64,000 bases of DNA from Ramlibacter tataouinensis (lineage in GTDB: Bacteria; Pseudomonadota; Gammaproteobacteria; Burkholderiales; Burkholderiaceae_C), in assembly GCF_027941915.1 (NCBI RefSeq), contig NZ_CP116009.1, forward strand, positions 1,488,001-1,552,000. The letters run 5' to 3'. Both the position numbers and the translations under genes were made by a program. The notes beneath the pieces are model-generated. The model was not told where the DNA came from. It did no database searches and saw only the letters and a program-made list of their open reading frames with translations. Below, in pieces: positions 1 to 9,316 of the stretch. Each line of letters starts with the position of its first letter. Positions within the stretch are counted from its first letter, which is position 1.

Positions 1-1
1 C

Positions 2-181
2 CAGCGCCAGGCGCCCGCGCCGGTCCGGGTGCCCACGGTGATCTATCACACGGAAGGCGAACGAGACTGCGCAATGCAGGTACTAAAGCTGCTGCCGGCC
101 GACAGCGAGACCCGCAAGCTCGGGCTCGGACTGAGGCCCACGCCGGGCGTTCTCGAGGTGTGGCTGCCGCCCGCGGCATAG
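2..181 (+). CDS. C-terminal fragment of an unknown protein
   Basis: The window opens inside a reading frame that stays open from base 2 to a TAG at 179-181, giving about 59 residues that end in GVLEVWLPPAA. An ATG lies at base 74, but the frame is open upstream of it, so this is more likely the tail of a longer gene cut by the window edge than a 35-residue gene. The sequence is not recognised: it has no cysteine motif, membrane segment or repeat. It converges on the minus-strand gene that ends at 222. Confidence 0.45.
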   Translation, partial: QRQAPAPVRVPTVIYHTEGERDCAMQVLKLLPADSETRKLGLGLRPTPGVLEVWLPPAA

Positions 182-221
182 GGCGAATGACCGATCCGCC
201 GAGGCGCGGGCCTGACGCCTT

Positions 222-1799
222 CTACTCGTGCACGAAGAACCCGTCCGCGGCCGCGAACTTCGGGTCGTTCCACCAGGCCTTGCCGATCGTGCTGCGTGCC
301 AGGTTGGTCTCGCCGGCCTGGCTCTGGAGCGGGTAGATGACGTTGCCGTCCGGGTCCCGGCGCGCCTGCTGCGCGCCGGTTTCGGGAACGACGACCGAGA
401 TGTGGCCCGAGCGGCCCGGCTGCAGCCGGTCGGCGACGATGACGCCGATGCCGCCCGCATCCGCTGCAGCCTGCAGGGCGGTGGTATCGAACACCCTGCG
501 CCAGCCGAAGGCAGGACCGAAGCGGGCCAGCCAGTCGTACAGGTCGTCGGCCTGCATCTCGCGGACCGTGCCGTCGTAGATCACCGGCGGCGTCTCGCCG
601 CGCCCGATGGCCACCAGCGCAGGGCCGGTCCACCAGGTGCGCGGCAGGTAGGCGCCGGCCAGGTAGCAGTAGTCGGCTGCGTACACGTTGCAGTAGGTGG
701 CGCCGGAGGCCTCCTTGCGATAGCGCAGGCTGTTCTGCACGTCCAGCCAGTCGATGACCTGCTGCAGCTGCTGCGCCTTCTCCGGCGCCGAGGTGGCGGT
801 GCAGCGCGGCATCTGGGGCTCGCCCAGCGGCTTCGCGCGTTGCCCGGCCGAATTGCGTCTCGACGCCGGGTCGCCGGGCCGGTAGTGGACCGGCGGGAGG
901 CTCCCCGGTGCGGGAACCGCAGCCGCCAGGGCCGGGGCTGCGGCCGGCTCGGCCAGGTGGCTGCCGTGCACGTAGCCGATCACCTCCCCGCCGGCCACAG
1001 TGGCGCGCACCCGCACCCACGCGCCGCCGGCCGGACCGAGCAGCCGCACGACCTGGCCCTCGGGCAAGCGCGTGATCACCTCGCCGGCCGTGGTGGGCGC
1101 CCGCCGCAGGTTCAGTTGCGAGGCGGTGACGCTGCGGCGCACGCCCTCCTGCGCCGTCACCGCGAAGCCGATCGGCTGGAACTCGCCGAACGGGCCGGCC
1201 GACTCGCAGCTCTCCCAGCCGGTTGCGCCCAGGCCGCACAGGTCGCCCGCGGGATGGGACTGGCGCACGTCCCAGCCGGCGTACGTGCGGCTCTCGCGCC
1301 AGCCGGCGGCGACGGCGAGCCAGGCGAAGCGCGCGAGCGCCGCTTCGTCGCGCACGAGGCGGCAGGCCAGCCCGGACCCGTACACGCCCACGCCGTAGGG
1401 CGACGCGCCGCCGGCCGCCGCGGCCAATCCCCGGCGAACGCCCTCGAAGTAGGGCAGCACGAAGGAGCGGATCTGCGGTTCGCTGAAATCGGCGTCCACC
1501 GCGAAATAGATGGCGCTGTCGGGCGGCTGCCCGATGGCGGCTGCAGCGGCGTACGCGGAGCGGCCATCGAGCTCGCCCCGGTCCGCCCCGAAATCGGCGG
1601 GCAACCGGGCGTTGTCCTGGTAGACGGTGGCGATGGAAAGGCCGGCGCGGGCCAGCAGGGCCGCTTCCCGCGGCGAGATGCGCTTGCCGGGGTTGCGGGT
1701 CGTGCGCGAGTGATAGCGGATGACGAACTGCCGCCCCGCCAGCGCGAGACAGTCCGCGACCGGGTCGCAAGGCCTGTTGGTGGAGAGTCCCTGTGCCAT
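222..1799 (-). CDS. DUF1906 glycoside-hydrolase-like, SH3b and cysteine-peptidase-like protein
   Basis: A 525-residue protein with three parts. Residues about 20-200 resemble DUF1906 (Rv2525c-like, a TIM-barrel glycoside-hydrolase-like fold), with FVIRYHSR, IYFAVDADF and YGVGVYGSGL. Residues about 245-310 are a bacterial SH3 domain (LNLRRAP, GYVHGSHL). The last 140 residues carry a Cys in ATYCNVYAADYC and a His in SGHISVVVPE, the usual order in NlpC/CHAP-type amidases. No signal peptide is visible. The ATG at 1799 was chosen over upstream in-frame starts because an AGAGGAGG ribosome site lies just before it and homology begins there. A peptidoglycan-acting lysin or exported effector is inferred; the export route is unknown. 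Confidence 0.75.
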   Translation of the reverse strand: MAQGLSTNRPCDPVADCLALAGRQFVIRYHSRTTRNPGKRISPREAALLARAGLSIATVYQDNARLPADFGADRGELDGRSAYAAAAAIGQPPDSAIYFAVDADFSEPQIRSFVLPYFEGVRRGLAAAAGGASPYGVGVYGSGLACRLVRDEAALARFAWLAVAAGWRESRTYAGWDVRQSHPAGDLCGLGATGWESCESAGPFGEFQPIGFAVTAQEGVRRSVTASQLNLRRAPTTAGEVITRLPEGQVVRLLGPAGGAWVRVRATVAGGEVIGYVHGSHLAEPAAAPALAAAVPAPGSLPPVHYRPGDPASRRNSAGQRAKPLGEPQMPRCTATSAPEKAQQLQQVIDWLDVQNSLRYRKEASGATYCNVYAADYCYLAGAYLPRTWWTGPALVAIGRGETPPVIYDGTVREMQADDLYDWLARFGPAFGWRRVFDTTALQAAADAGGIGVIVADRLQPGRSGHISVVVPETGAQQARRDPDGNVIYPLQSQAGETNLARSTIGKAWWNDPKFAAADGFFVHE

Positions 1800-2047
1800 G
1801 GTCGTCCTCCTCTGATGCCTCGCGGCGGCGGCCATCTTCGTGGCGGCCCTCGCCTGCCGGCTCGGTGTTTGTACCGAGCGGCCCGCTTCATCGCCCGGCG
1901 CGCCGGAGCGAACTCCTCTGAGAAGACGAGGCGCCGGGCAGTAGCTTTCTCCCATGTTCAGGGAGCGGGAAAGGGGTATCACCGCGCCAGGCCGCGGGCC
2001 TTGAACCGCATGCTGCATCGCGTGACGATCACCCGATAAGCCTGGCT

Positions 2048-5000
2048 TCAGGCCGGCTGCGCCGCGCCCTCTTCATGCAGTCTTTCGGCGACGGCCGCCA
2101 CGAGCCGGGCCAGCACGCGCTCGAGCACCCGCAGGCGCTCCTGCACCACCGAGGGCGGCTCGTAGGTCCGCAGGGCGTCCTCCAGGCTGGCGGCCAGTTG
2201 CCGCACTTCCTCCGCGCCGATGTTGGCGCACACCCCCTTGAGCGTATGCGCCAGACGCTCGGCCACCGGCAGGTCGCCGGTGGCCAGGGCCTCGTGGATC
2301 CGGGCCGGCACATTGGACTGGCCTTTGACGAAGCGCGCCAGGATGGTTCGATAGAGCTTGTGGTTGCCGCTGGCGATCGCCAGGCCGCGCACGGCATCCA
2401 GGCCTGCGATGCCTCCGAAGGGCTCGCCTTGGCCATCTGGCAGCAGCGGCGCAGGGGGCTCGCTTCGGGCGGACTCCAGCGGCGGAATCCAGCGCAGCAG
2501 CGCCGCCCACATCGCCGCCGGTGCCACGGGCTTGGTCAGCGTGTCGTTCATGCCCGCGTCCAGGCAACGGCGGCGGTCCTGCTCCATCGCATTGGCCGTC
2601 ATGGCCACGATCGGCAGACCGGCCAGGCGGCTGATCTCGCGGATCTCGCGGGTCGCCGTGAGGCCGTCCATCACCGGCATCTGCATGTCCATGAAGACCA
2701 TGTCGTAGTAGCCGGCCTGAACCTTCTCGAGGGCCACCTGGCCGTTCTCGGCGATCTCGACCTGCATGCCGGCCTGGTGGAGCATCTCCTCGGCCACCAT
2801 CTGGTTGATCTCGTTGTCCTCCACCACCAGCACCCGCGAGCCCCGGATGGCCCCCAGCAGCGCGGGCGGCGAATCGGCCTGCAGCGGCCGGCTGCGCGGC
2901 TCGGAAAGGCGGCCGGCCCGCGAGGACAGCAGCTGTACGGTCGCATCGAACAGGGCCGATGCGTGCACCGGCTTGGCCAGCACGGACTCGATCCCGGCGG
3001 ACTCGGCCTGCTTCATCATCTCCTCGCGGCAATAGGCCGACACCATCATCAGCGTCGGCGGCAGCTCCAGCCCGAGTTCGCGGATGCGCCGCGCGGTCTC
3101 CAGCCCGTCCATCCCGGGCATGCGCCAGTCCAGGTACACCACCTGGAACGGCCGCCCCTGCACGGCGGCCTCGCGCACGGCGTCGATCGCCTGCGCGCCC
3201 GAGGAGGCTTCGGCGACCTCGAAGGTCATGTCCTGGAGCATGTCCACGATCGCCGCGCGGGCGTAGAAGCTGTCGTCCACGACCAGCGCCCGGCAGCCCT
3301 GCAGCTGCGGCAACAGCACCGGATCCGGCGGCGCCTGCAGGCCGATGCCCAACGGAACGCGGAACCAGAAGCGGCTGCCGCGGCCCGGGTCGCTGTCCAG
3401 GCCGAGCTCGCCGCCCATCAACTCCACCAGCTTCTTGCAGATGGCCAGCCCCAGCCCGGTGCCGCCGAAGCGCCGGGTGACCGACGTATCCGCCTGGGAG
3501 AAGCTCTGGAAGAGCCGCCCGATCTGCCCGGGGTTCAGCCCGACGCCGGTGTCGCGCACGGCGAACTCCACCTCCACCTGCTCGTCGTCCTTGTGCAGCG
3601 CCTTCACGCTGATGGCCACTTCGCCGCGCTCGGTGAACTTCACGGCGTTGTTGGTCAGGTTCAGCAGGATCTGGCCGAGCCGCAGCGAGTCGCCGATGAG
3701 TTGCCGGGGGACGCCCTGGTCGATGTCGAGCACGAGCTCGAGGTCCTTGGATTCGGCGGCGGTCGACACCAGGCTGCAGGTGCTCTCCAGGATGTGGTTC
3801 AGGTCGAACTGGGCCGTCTCCAGTTCCAGCTTGCCGGCCTCCACCTTGGAGAAGTCCAGGATGTCGTTGATCACCCGCAGCAGGTGCTGCCCGGCCCCCT
3901 GCACCTTCTCGATGTAGTCCCGCTGCTTGGGGGTCAGCTCGGTCTTCAGGGCCAGGTGCGACAGCCCGATGATGGCGTTCATCGGGGTGCGGATCTCGTG
4001 GCTCGTGTTCGCCAGGAACTCCGACTTGGCCCGCGTCGCCGCCTCGGCCGCCTCCTTGGCGGCGCGCAGGTCGTCTTCGGCCTGCTTGCGGCCGGTGACG
4101 TCGCGGCCGATCCCCAGCACCCCCATCGGGTGGCCGCCCTCGTCCCACAGCGGCGACACCACGCTCTCGAACAGCACGCGCCTGCCATCGGGATAGGTGA
4201 CCCAGTGCTCGGCAAAATGAGGCTTGAGGGTCGCCAGCACCTTCCGATGGCGCGCCCCCACCCGCTCCACTTCTTCGGCCGGGAACACATGCGCCGGCGC
4301 CTTGCCTTTCATGTCCTCGACGCTCTTGCCCACGAGCTCGGCGTAAGCCTGGTTGCACCCGAGCAGCTGCCCCTCCAGGTCCTGGAAGAACAGGGGATCG
4401 GTCGTGGAGTCCATCACCGCCTTGAGCAGGCTCTCCTGCCGCTGCCACGCCCGTTGCACGGCCTTGTTCTCCGTCATGTCCCTGACGTTGACGACGAACA
4501 CGGCCTTGCCCGCATGCTCGGTCAGGAAGATCGAGGCGGTCACGTCCCTGACCGTGCCGTCCTTGCGGGTGTGCTGCGAGTCGAAGGTGGCCGTGCGCCC
4601 CTTGGCCAGCTCGTCGAGGACGTACAGGCGCTGTTCCAGGGTGAAGCCGGGGTTGAAGTGGCTCACCCGCAGCCGGTGCATCTCCTGGCGCGAGTACCCC
4701 ACGTGCTCGCAGAAGGCCGGGTTCGCGTAGACGATCGCGCCGGTATCCCGCTCGATCCAGAACATGGGCGCCGAGTTGTCCAGCACGCGGGCATTGAACG
4801 CCATCTCCCGCTCGCTCCTGACCTGCTCGGTCACGTCCCGGAAGGCGATCACGAAGCCCAGCTGCTTGCCATTGACGTACTGGGGGCGGGCCCGCCGTTC
4901 GATGAAGCGGCCGTCCTTGCAGGCCAGCACGCTCGACCACTCCTGGTGGAAAGGTTGGTCCAGCGCATCGACGAGATGCCAGAAGGCTTCCGGATCGCGC

Positions 5001-5248
5001 AGCTGGCTGGCGATCAGCGAGCGAAACGCCGCCCCGTCGACATTGCTGATCTGCTCCTCGGGCACCGACCAGATCTCGGCGGCGCGCACGTTCATGAAGA
5101 TGCTGCCGTCCGGACGCATGGCGACGATGCCATCGCTCGTGCTGTCCAGGGTGGCATGCAGGGCCGCCAGGGCGTTCCTGCACGCTGCGAGCTCCAACTT
5201 CAGGCGCTCGACCTCGGCGCCCCTGCCCGCGACTTCTTCGGTGACCAC
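2048..5248 (-). CDS. Hybrid sensor histidine kinase with PAS x3, two receivers and HPt
   Basis: A 1066-residue BarA-like phosphorelay kinase. Three PAS domains fill roughly residues 20-395, then HisKA with phospho-acceptor His417 in SHEIRTPMNAIIG, a HATPase domain (RFGGTGLGLAICKKLVELMGG is its last glycine box), a receiver with Asp707 (LDWRMPGMDG), a second receiver with Asp854 (FMDMQMPVMDG) and a C-terminal HPt with His1001 (AHTLKGVCANIG). No transmembrane segment is seen, so sensing is probably cytoplasmic through PAS. The frame is open to 5290, but the GTG at 5248 has a CGGAGGG site six bases upstream and is preferred. No cognate response regulator lies nearby. Confidence 0.9.
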   Translation of the reverse strand: MVTEEVAGRGAEVERLKLELAACRNALAALHATLDSTSDGIVAMRPDGSIFMNVRAAEIWSVPEEQISNVDGAAFRSLIASQLRDPEAFWHLVDALDQPFHQEWSSVLACKDGRFIERRARPQYVNGKQLGFVIAFRDVTEQVRSEREMAFNARVLDNSAPMFWIERDTGAIVYANPAFCEHVGYSRQEMHRLRVSHFNPGFTLEQRLYVLDELAKGRTATFDSQHTRKDGTVRDVTASIFLTEHAGKAVFVVNVRDMTENKAVQRAWQRQESLLKAVMDSTTDPLFFQDLEGQLLGCNQAYAELVGKSVEDMKGKAPAHVFPAEEVERVGARHRKVLATLKPHFAEHWVTYPDGRRVLFESVVSPLWDEGGHPMGVLGIGRDVTGRKQAEDDLRAAKEAAEAATRAKSEFLANTSHEIRTPMNAIIGLSHLALKTELTPKQRDYIEKVQGAGQHLLRVINDILDFSKVEAGKLELETAQFDLNHILESTCSLVSTAAESKDLELVLDIDQGVPRQLIGDSLRLGQILLNLTNNAVKFTERGEVAISVKALHKDDEQVEVEFAVRDTGVGLNPGQIGRLFQSFSQADTSVTRRFGGTGLGLAICKKLVELMGGELGLDSDPGRGSRFWFRVPLGIGLQAPPDPVLLPQLQGCRALVVDDSFYARAAIVDMLQDMTFEVAEASSGAQAIDAVREAAVQGRPFQVVYLDWRMPGMDGLETARRIRELGLELPPTLMMVSAYCREEMMKQAESAGIESVLAKPVHASALFDATVQLLSSRAGRLSEPRSRPLQADSPPALLGAIRGSRVLVVEDNEINQMVAEEMLHQAGMQVEIAENGQVALEKVQAGYYDMVFMDMQMPVMDGLTATREIREISRLAGLPIVAMTANAMEQDRRRCLDAGMNDTLTKPVAPAAMWAALLRWIPPLESARSEPPAPLLPDGQGEPFGGIAGLDAVRGLAIASGNHKLYRTILARFVKGQSNVPARIHEALATGDLPVAERLAHTLKGVCANIGAEEVRQLAASLEDALRTYEPPSVVQERLRVLERVLARLVAAVAERLHEEGAAQPA

Positions 5249-5402
5249 AGCAACCCTCCGCCAACGTAACAAGATGTGTTTTTCACACACTTTAGTGGGC
5301 AGCTTCGCAACCGTTCTTAGGGAGTTTGCTTAAACCGGTTCGCGGGCCGCTGACGGCGCCAGCCACCGCCCACGATTCGGCGCGGACCCTGCGCGTGAAT
5401 GC

Positions 5403-6356
5403 CTACGAGGCTCGCCTGCTACGCGGTTTCATCCTGGCGGTCGCGCCCGGCTCCGGAGGGTGCCAGCCCGCCAGGCTTCGCCCCAGCGCCAGCTTGCGGA
5501 TGCACGCCGCGAACGAGCGCACCGCGGGCGGCTGCTTGGCGTCGCGCTTCCACAGCATGCCGGGCGTGCGCATCGGGGTCGGGCTCTCCAGCGGCAGGAT
5601 GCGCACGTCCTCGCGCGGCGTGACCGCATGGCTCGAGACGATCGTGGCCAGCTGGGTGCGCGCCACGGTGCCGATCATCGGCGCGATGGCGTTCATCTCC
5701 GCGGCCACGACCGGTTCCGCGCCGCTGGCGCGGAAGCACTCCTCCAGCATCGTGCGGGTGGTGAAGTCCCTGGGCAGCAGGACCAGGCGCTGCCGGTGCA
5801 GCTCGACCATGCGCACCCGGCGGCGCTGGGCCAGCGGGTGGGTGGACGACACCACCAGCACCATCTCCTCGGTGTACAGCGGCTCGAACCACAGGTGCGT
5901 CGGGTCGGCCGGCTGGTAGGCGATGCCGACGTCGAGCGTGGCGTCGATCAGGCGCTGGCCGATGGCGTCGGCGGCGAGTTCCTCCACCGTCACCTTCACC
6001 GTCGGATTGCGCTGCAGGAACACGGCCAGGCACTCGGGCACGAAGCTGATGTTGAAGGTGCCGGTGGCGCCGATGCGCACCTCGCCCGACAGCTCGTCGC
6101 CCGCGCGCATCAGGTGCGACAGCCCGGCGTCCACTTCGCGCAGCGCCTTGGACGCGTAGCCCAGGAAGCTCTCGCCGGCCTCGGTCAGGACGACGCGCTT
6201 GCCGATCCGGTCGAACAGCGGCTGGCCGATCTCGTCCTCGAGCTGCCGGATCTGGTGCGACAGCGTCGACTGCGTCACGTGCACGCGCTCGGCCGCGCGG
6301 GTGAATGACAGGCATTCGGCCAGGGTGACGAAGTAACGCAGGTGCCGCAGCTCCAT
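5403..6356 (-). CDS. LysR-family transcriptional regulator of the adjacent catabolic operon
   Basis: A 317-residue LTTR with the standard N-terminal winged helix (MELRHLRYFVTLAE, FTRAAERVHVTQSTLSHQI) and a C-terminal effector-binding domain of the CynR/CbbR-like type. It is transcribed divergently from the intradiol dioxygenase gene. The 114-base gap between them contains a perfect T-N11-A palindrome at 6377-6391. The divergent arrangement and this site imply that it autoregulates and activates the operon in response to an aromatic or CoA-pathway intermediate. The ligand cannot be read from sequence. The ATG at 6356 begins the conserved HTH, and the longer frame to 6413 is not supported. Confidence 0.9.
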   Translation of the reverse strand: MELRHLRYFVTLAECLSFTRAAERVHVTQSTLSHQIRQLEDEIGQPLFDRIGKRVVLTEAGESFLGYASKALREVDAGLSHLMRAGDELSGEVRIGATGTFNISFVPECLAVFLQRNPTVKVTVEELAADAIGQRLIDATLDVGIAYQPADPTHLWFEPLYTEEMVLVVSSTHPLAQRRRVRMVELHRQRLVLLPRDFTTRTMLEECFRASGAEPVVAAEMNAIAPMIGTVARTQLATIVSSHAVTPREDVRILPLESPTPMRTPGMLWKRDAKQPPAVRSFAACIRKLALGRSLAGWHPPEPGATARMKPRSRRAS

Positions 6357-6376
6357 AGGGTTTACCAGGGCAAATG

Positions 6377-6391
6377 ATCGACGGTGTCGAT
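6377..6391. promoter_or_regulatory. LysR-type operator palindrome (T-N11-A)
   Basis: ATCGAC-GGT-GTCGAT is a perfect 6-bp inverted repeat around a 3-bp centre. It fits the T-N11-A consensus of LysR recognition sites. It lies 21 bases upstream of the lysR start codon and about 80 bases upstream of the dioxygenase start, as expected for a shared recognition-binding site. Confidence 0.65.
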
Positions 6392-6470
6392 TCAAACCAT
6401 CGAAATTCTTCACTACGTCAATGTGTTGTCAATCGATAGAGTCCCGGCCAAGCCCAACGGAGAGTTACGC

Positions 6471-7358
6471 ATGGCTCAACTGGAATACGACACCCTCAGC
6501 ATCACGGACGCAGTGATCGGCCGGCTCGCCGACTGCCAGGACCCGCGCTTCAAGGCCGTGATGACCTCCCTCATCCGCCACCTGCACGCCTTCGCCCGCG
6601 AGGTCGACTTGAAGGGCGACGAGTGGTTCAGGGCGATCGAGTTCCTCACCGCCTGCGGCAAGACCTGCGACGACAAGCGGCAGGAGTTCATCCTGCTGTC
6701 CGACACGCTCGGCCTGTCGATGCTGGTGGTCGCCCTGGAGCATGCGCGCGCGCTGCAGGGCCGCAGCGGCGCGACGCCGCCCACCGATGCCACGGTGCAG
6801 GGGCCGTTCTACTGGGAGGGCGCCCCGGAGCTGCCGCTGGGGGCCGACATCGCCGAAGGCGTGTCCGGCGAGCCGGCCCTGTACAGCGGCCGCGTGACCG
6901 ACCTCGAAGGCCGGCCGCTGCAGGGCGCGCTGCTGGACATCTGGTCCGGCGACGGCGACGGCGTCTACGACATGCAGCGCGACGGCTCGCCGATGCGGGC
7001 GCGGGCCCGCATCCGCACCGACGGCCAGGGCCGCTACTGGTTCTGGTCGATCCGCCCGACCTACTACCCGGTGCCCGACGACGGCCCGGTGGGCGACATG
7101 CTGCGCAAGATGGGGCGGCATCCGAACCGCCCGGGCCACATCCACATGAAGGTCTCGGCTCCGGGGCACAAGGAAGTGACGACCCACCTGTTCGTCAAGG
7201 GCAGCCCCTACCTCGACTCCGACGCGGTGTTCGGCGTGCGCGAGAGCCTGGTCATCGACTTCGAGCCGAAGGAGCCGGGCACGGCCATGGACGGCCGCCG
7301 GATGACCCGGCCCTACCACGTGGCGCACTACGACTTCCGCCTGATTCCGCAGGCCTGA
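6471..7358 (+). CDS. Intradiol ring-cleavage dioxygenase (hydroxyquinol/catechol 1,2-dioxygenase family)
   Basis: A 295-residue non-haem Fe(III) dioxygenase that would cleave a vicinal diol ring to a muconate-type product. An N-terminal dimerisation domain (about 1-105) precedes the catalytic beta domain. The four expected iron ligands are present: Tyr166 in GDGVYDMQ, Tyr198 or 199 in RPTYYPVP, and His223 and His225 in RPGHIHM. The DIWSGDGDGVYD stretch resembles hydroxyquinol 1,2-dioxygenases more than classical CatA. The ATG at 6471 follows an ACGGAGAG site. It is the first gene of a plus-strand operon controlled by the divergent LysR. Substrate assignment is tentative. Confidence 0.88.
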   Translation: MAQLEYDTLSITDAVIGRLADCQDPRFKAVMTSLIRHLHAFAREVDLKGDEWFRAIEFLTACGKTCDDKRQEFILLSDTLGLSMLVVALEHARALQGRSGATPPTDATVQGPFYWEGAPELPLGADIAEGVSGEPALYSGRVTDLEGRPLQGALLDIWSGDGDGVYDMQRDGSPMRARARIRTDGQGRYWFWSIRPTYYPVPDDGPVGDMLRKMGRHPNRPGHIHMKVSAPGHKEVTTHLFVKGSPYLDSDAVFGVRESLVIDFEPKEPGTAMDGRRMTRPYHVAHYDFRLIPQA

Positions 7359-7361
7359 AGC

Positions 7362-8174
7362 ATGAGCTCCTCGATCAACCGGATCGGCAAGTCCACCGTG
7401 CCGCGCACGGCGATCAGCACCTCGGACGAACACAGCATCACCGTGCGCGGCGAGGACCTGTGCCGCGACCTGATCGGACGCATCTCCTTCGGCGAGTACT
7501 TCAGCCTGCTGGTCACCGGGCAGCGCCCGTCCAAGGGTGACGCCCGGGTGCTGGAGGCGACGCTGGTCGCCATCGCCGAGCACGGCATGGTGCCCAGCGT
7601 GCAGGCCAGCCGCATGACCTACGCGGCGGCGCCGGACGCGCTGCAGGGGGCGGTGGCCGCCGGTGTCCTCGGCTGCGGCAGCGTGATCCTGGGCGCCTCC
7701 GAGACCGCGGGCCAGCTGTTCGCCGAGGTGGACGAGGCGGCGAAGGACGGCAAGCTGGCCGATGCCGCCCGGACCGTCGTGCACCGCTGGCGCGAAGCCG
7801 GCCGCGCCGTGCCGGGCTACGGCCATCCGCTGCACAAGGAGCGCGATCCGCGCGTGGCGCGCCTGTTCGAAGTGGCGCGGGAGGCGGGCACCCGCCTGCG
7901 CTTCGTCGAGATTGCCGAGGCGGTCGAGCAAGCGATCCCCGAGATCGTCGGCAAGGACCTGCGCCTGAACGTGTCGGCGGCGATCCCCGCCGTGCTGCTC
8001 GGCACCAACTTCCCGCTGCGCGCGCTGCGCGGCGTGCCCATCCTGGCGCGCACCGCCAGCCTGATCGCCCACCTGACCGAGGAGGCCGTCAACCCGAGCG
8101 GCTTCGCGCTGTCCTACCAGGCCACGCGCGAACTGGTCTTCGAGGGTCCGGCGGGCAACGGAGCCGCGACATGA
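7362..8174 (+). CDS. Citryl-CoA lyase-like protein (citrate synthase superfamily)
   Basis: A 270-residue member of the citrate-synthase fold, much shorter than true citrate synthases (about 430 residues). It keeps the CoA-binding and catalytic stretch GYGHPLHKERDPR. The LHGGA motif of citrate synthases is replaced by ALQGAVAAGVLGCGS, as in the stand-alone citryl-CoA lyase group. The expected chemistry is retro-Claisen cleavage of a citryl- or related acyl-CoA. It starts three bases after the dioxygenase stop and overlaps the CoA-transferase gene by four bases. That context suggests it cleaves a CoA-activated ring-fission product rather than citrate itself, which is inference. Confidence 0.8.
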   Translation: MSSSINRIGKSTVPRTAISTSDEHSITVRGEDLCRDLIGRISFGEYFSLLVTGQRPSKGDARVLEATLVAIAEHGMVPSVQASRMTYAAAPDALQGAVAAGVLGCGSVILGASETAGQLFAEVDEAAKDGKLADAARTVVHRWREAGRAVPGYGHPLHKERDPRVARLFEVAREAGTRLRFVEIAEAVEQAIPEIVGKDLRLNVSAAIPAVLLGTNFPLRALRGVPILARTASLIAHLTEEAVNPSGFALSYQATRELVFEGPAGNGAAT

Positions 8175-9316
8175 CCGGCGTGCTGAACGACGTGCGGGTG
8201 CTCGAGCAGGGCACCTTCATCACCGGCCCGGCCTGCGGCATGCTGCTGGGCGACCTGGGCGCGGACGTGATCAAGATCGAGCAGCCGGTCACGGGCGACC
8301 CGTTCCGCGCCTTCAAGGGCGGCCTGTACAGCCCGCACTTCCAGACCTACAACCGCAACAAGCGCAGCATCACCGTCGACACCCGGCAGCCGGCCGAGCG
8401 CGAGCGGCTGTACGAGCTGGTGAAGACGGCCGATGTCTACATCCAGAATTTCCGACCGGGCGTGGCGCAGGAGCTGGGCGTCGGCGAGCAGCAGCTGCGC
8501 GAGCTCAACCCGCGCCTGATCTACTGCTCGATCAGCGGCTTCGGGCCGGACGGCCCCTCGGCCAAGCGCCCCAGCTACGACACGGTGGCGCAGGCCGCCA
8601 GCGGCTACCTCAAGCTGCTGGTCAACCCCGCCAACCCGCGCGTGGTCGGCCCCGCCATCGCCGATGCGGTCACCGGGTTCTACGCGGCCTACGGCGTGCT
8701 CGGGGCCTTGCACGAGCGCGCCCGCACCGGCCGCGGCCGCACGGTCGAGGTCTCCATGCTGGAGGCGATGGCGCACTGGAACCTGGATGCGTTCACCCAC
8801 TACTACTCGGCCGGCGAGGTGATGGGGCCGTTCAGCCGGCCGCGCGTGTCGCAGTCCTACGTGATGGAGTGCAGCGACCACAAGTGGGTCGCGCTGCACA
8901 TGTCGTCGCCGGAGAAGTTCTGGCAGGGGCTGGCCCGGGCGATCGAGCGCCCCGGGATGCTGCAGGACCCGCGCTTCGCCACGCGCGCGGCGCGCATCGA
9001 GAACCAGGAAGCGATCATCGGCGTGCTGTCCGCAGTCTTCGCCACCCGCACCCGCACCGAATGGTGCAACCGCCTGCTGGCGCAGGACGTGCCCCACGCG
9101 CCGATGTACGACACCGACGAGGCCCTGCAGGATCCGCAGGCGCGCCACCTGCAGCTGCTGGTGCAGGCGACGCACCCGACCATGGGCGAGTTCCGGACGG
9201 TGCGCCCGCCGGTGAGCTTCGACGGCGAGCGGTCGCTGTCGGTGCGCCCGCCGCCCACGCTGGGCGAACACAACGGGCAGATCGAGGCCATGCTGCGCGA
9301 GCGGAGCGCCCCATGA
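8171..9316 (+). CDS. Class III (CaiB/BaiF) CoA-transferase
   Basis: A 381-residue family III CoA-transferase, which moves CoA from a donor thioester to a carboxylic acid through an aspartyl-CoA anhydride. The N-terminal LGADVIKIEQP, the NRNKRSITVD segment and ADVYIQNFRPGVAQELG are typical, and the catalytic Asp region follows at about residues 155-175. The start overlaps the citryl-CoA lyase stop (ATGA), as does the end with the next gene, so the three are translationally coupled. Its likely role is to activate the ring-cleavage-derived dicarboxylate for the lyase. Confidence 0.88.
   Translation: MTGVLNDVRVLEQGTFITGPACGMLLGDLGADVIKIEQPVTGDPFRAFKGGLYSPHFQTYNRNKRSITVDTRQPAERERLYELVKTADVYIQNFRPGVAQELGVGEQQLRELNPRLIYCSISGFGPDGPSAKRPSYDTVAQAASGYLKLLVNPANPRVVGPAIADAVTGFYAAYGVLGALHERARTGRGRTVEVSMLEAMAHWNLDAFTHYYSAGEVMGPFSRPRVSQSYVMECSDHKWVALHMSSPEKFWQGLARAIERPGMLQDPRFATRAARIENQEAIIGVLSAVFATRTRTEWCNRLLAQDVPHAPMYDTDEALQDPQARHLQLLVQATHPTMGEFRTVRPPVSFDGERSLSVRPPPTLGEHNGQIEAMLRERSAP

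Noticed and set aside
2075..5269. A 1064-codon plus-strand open frame opposite the hybrid kinase
   Set aside because: It is the antisense shadow of a clear multidomain kinase, His-, Gly- and Arg-rich, with no domain. Long antisense frames are expected at this GC.
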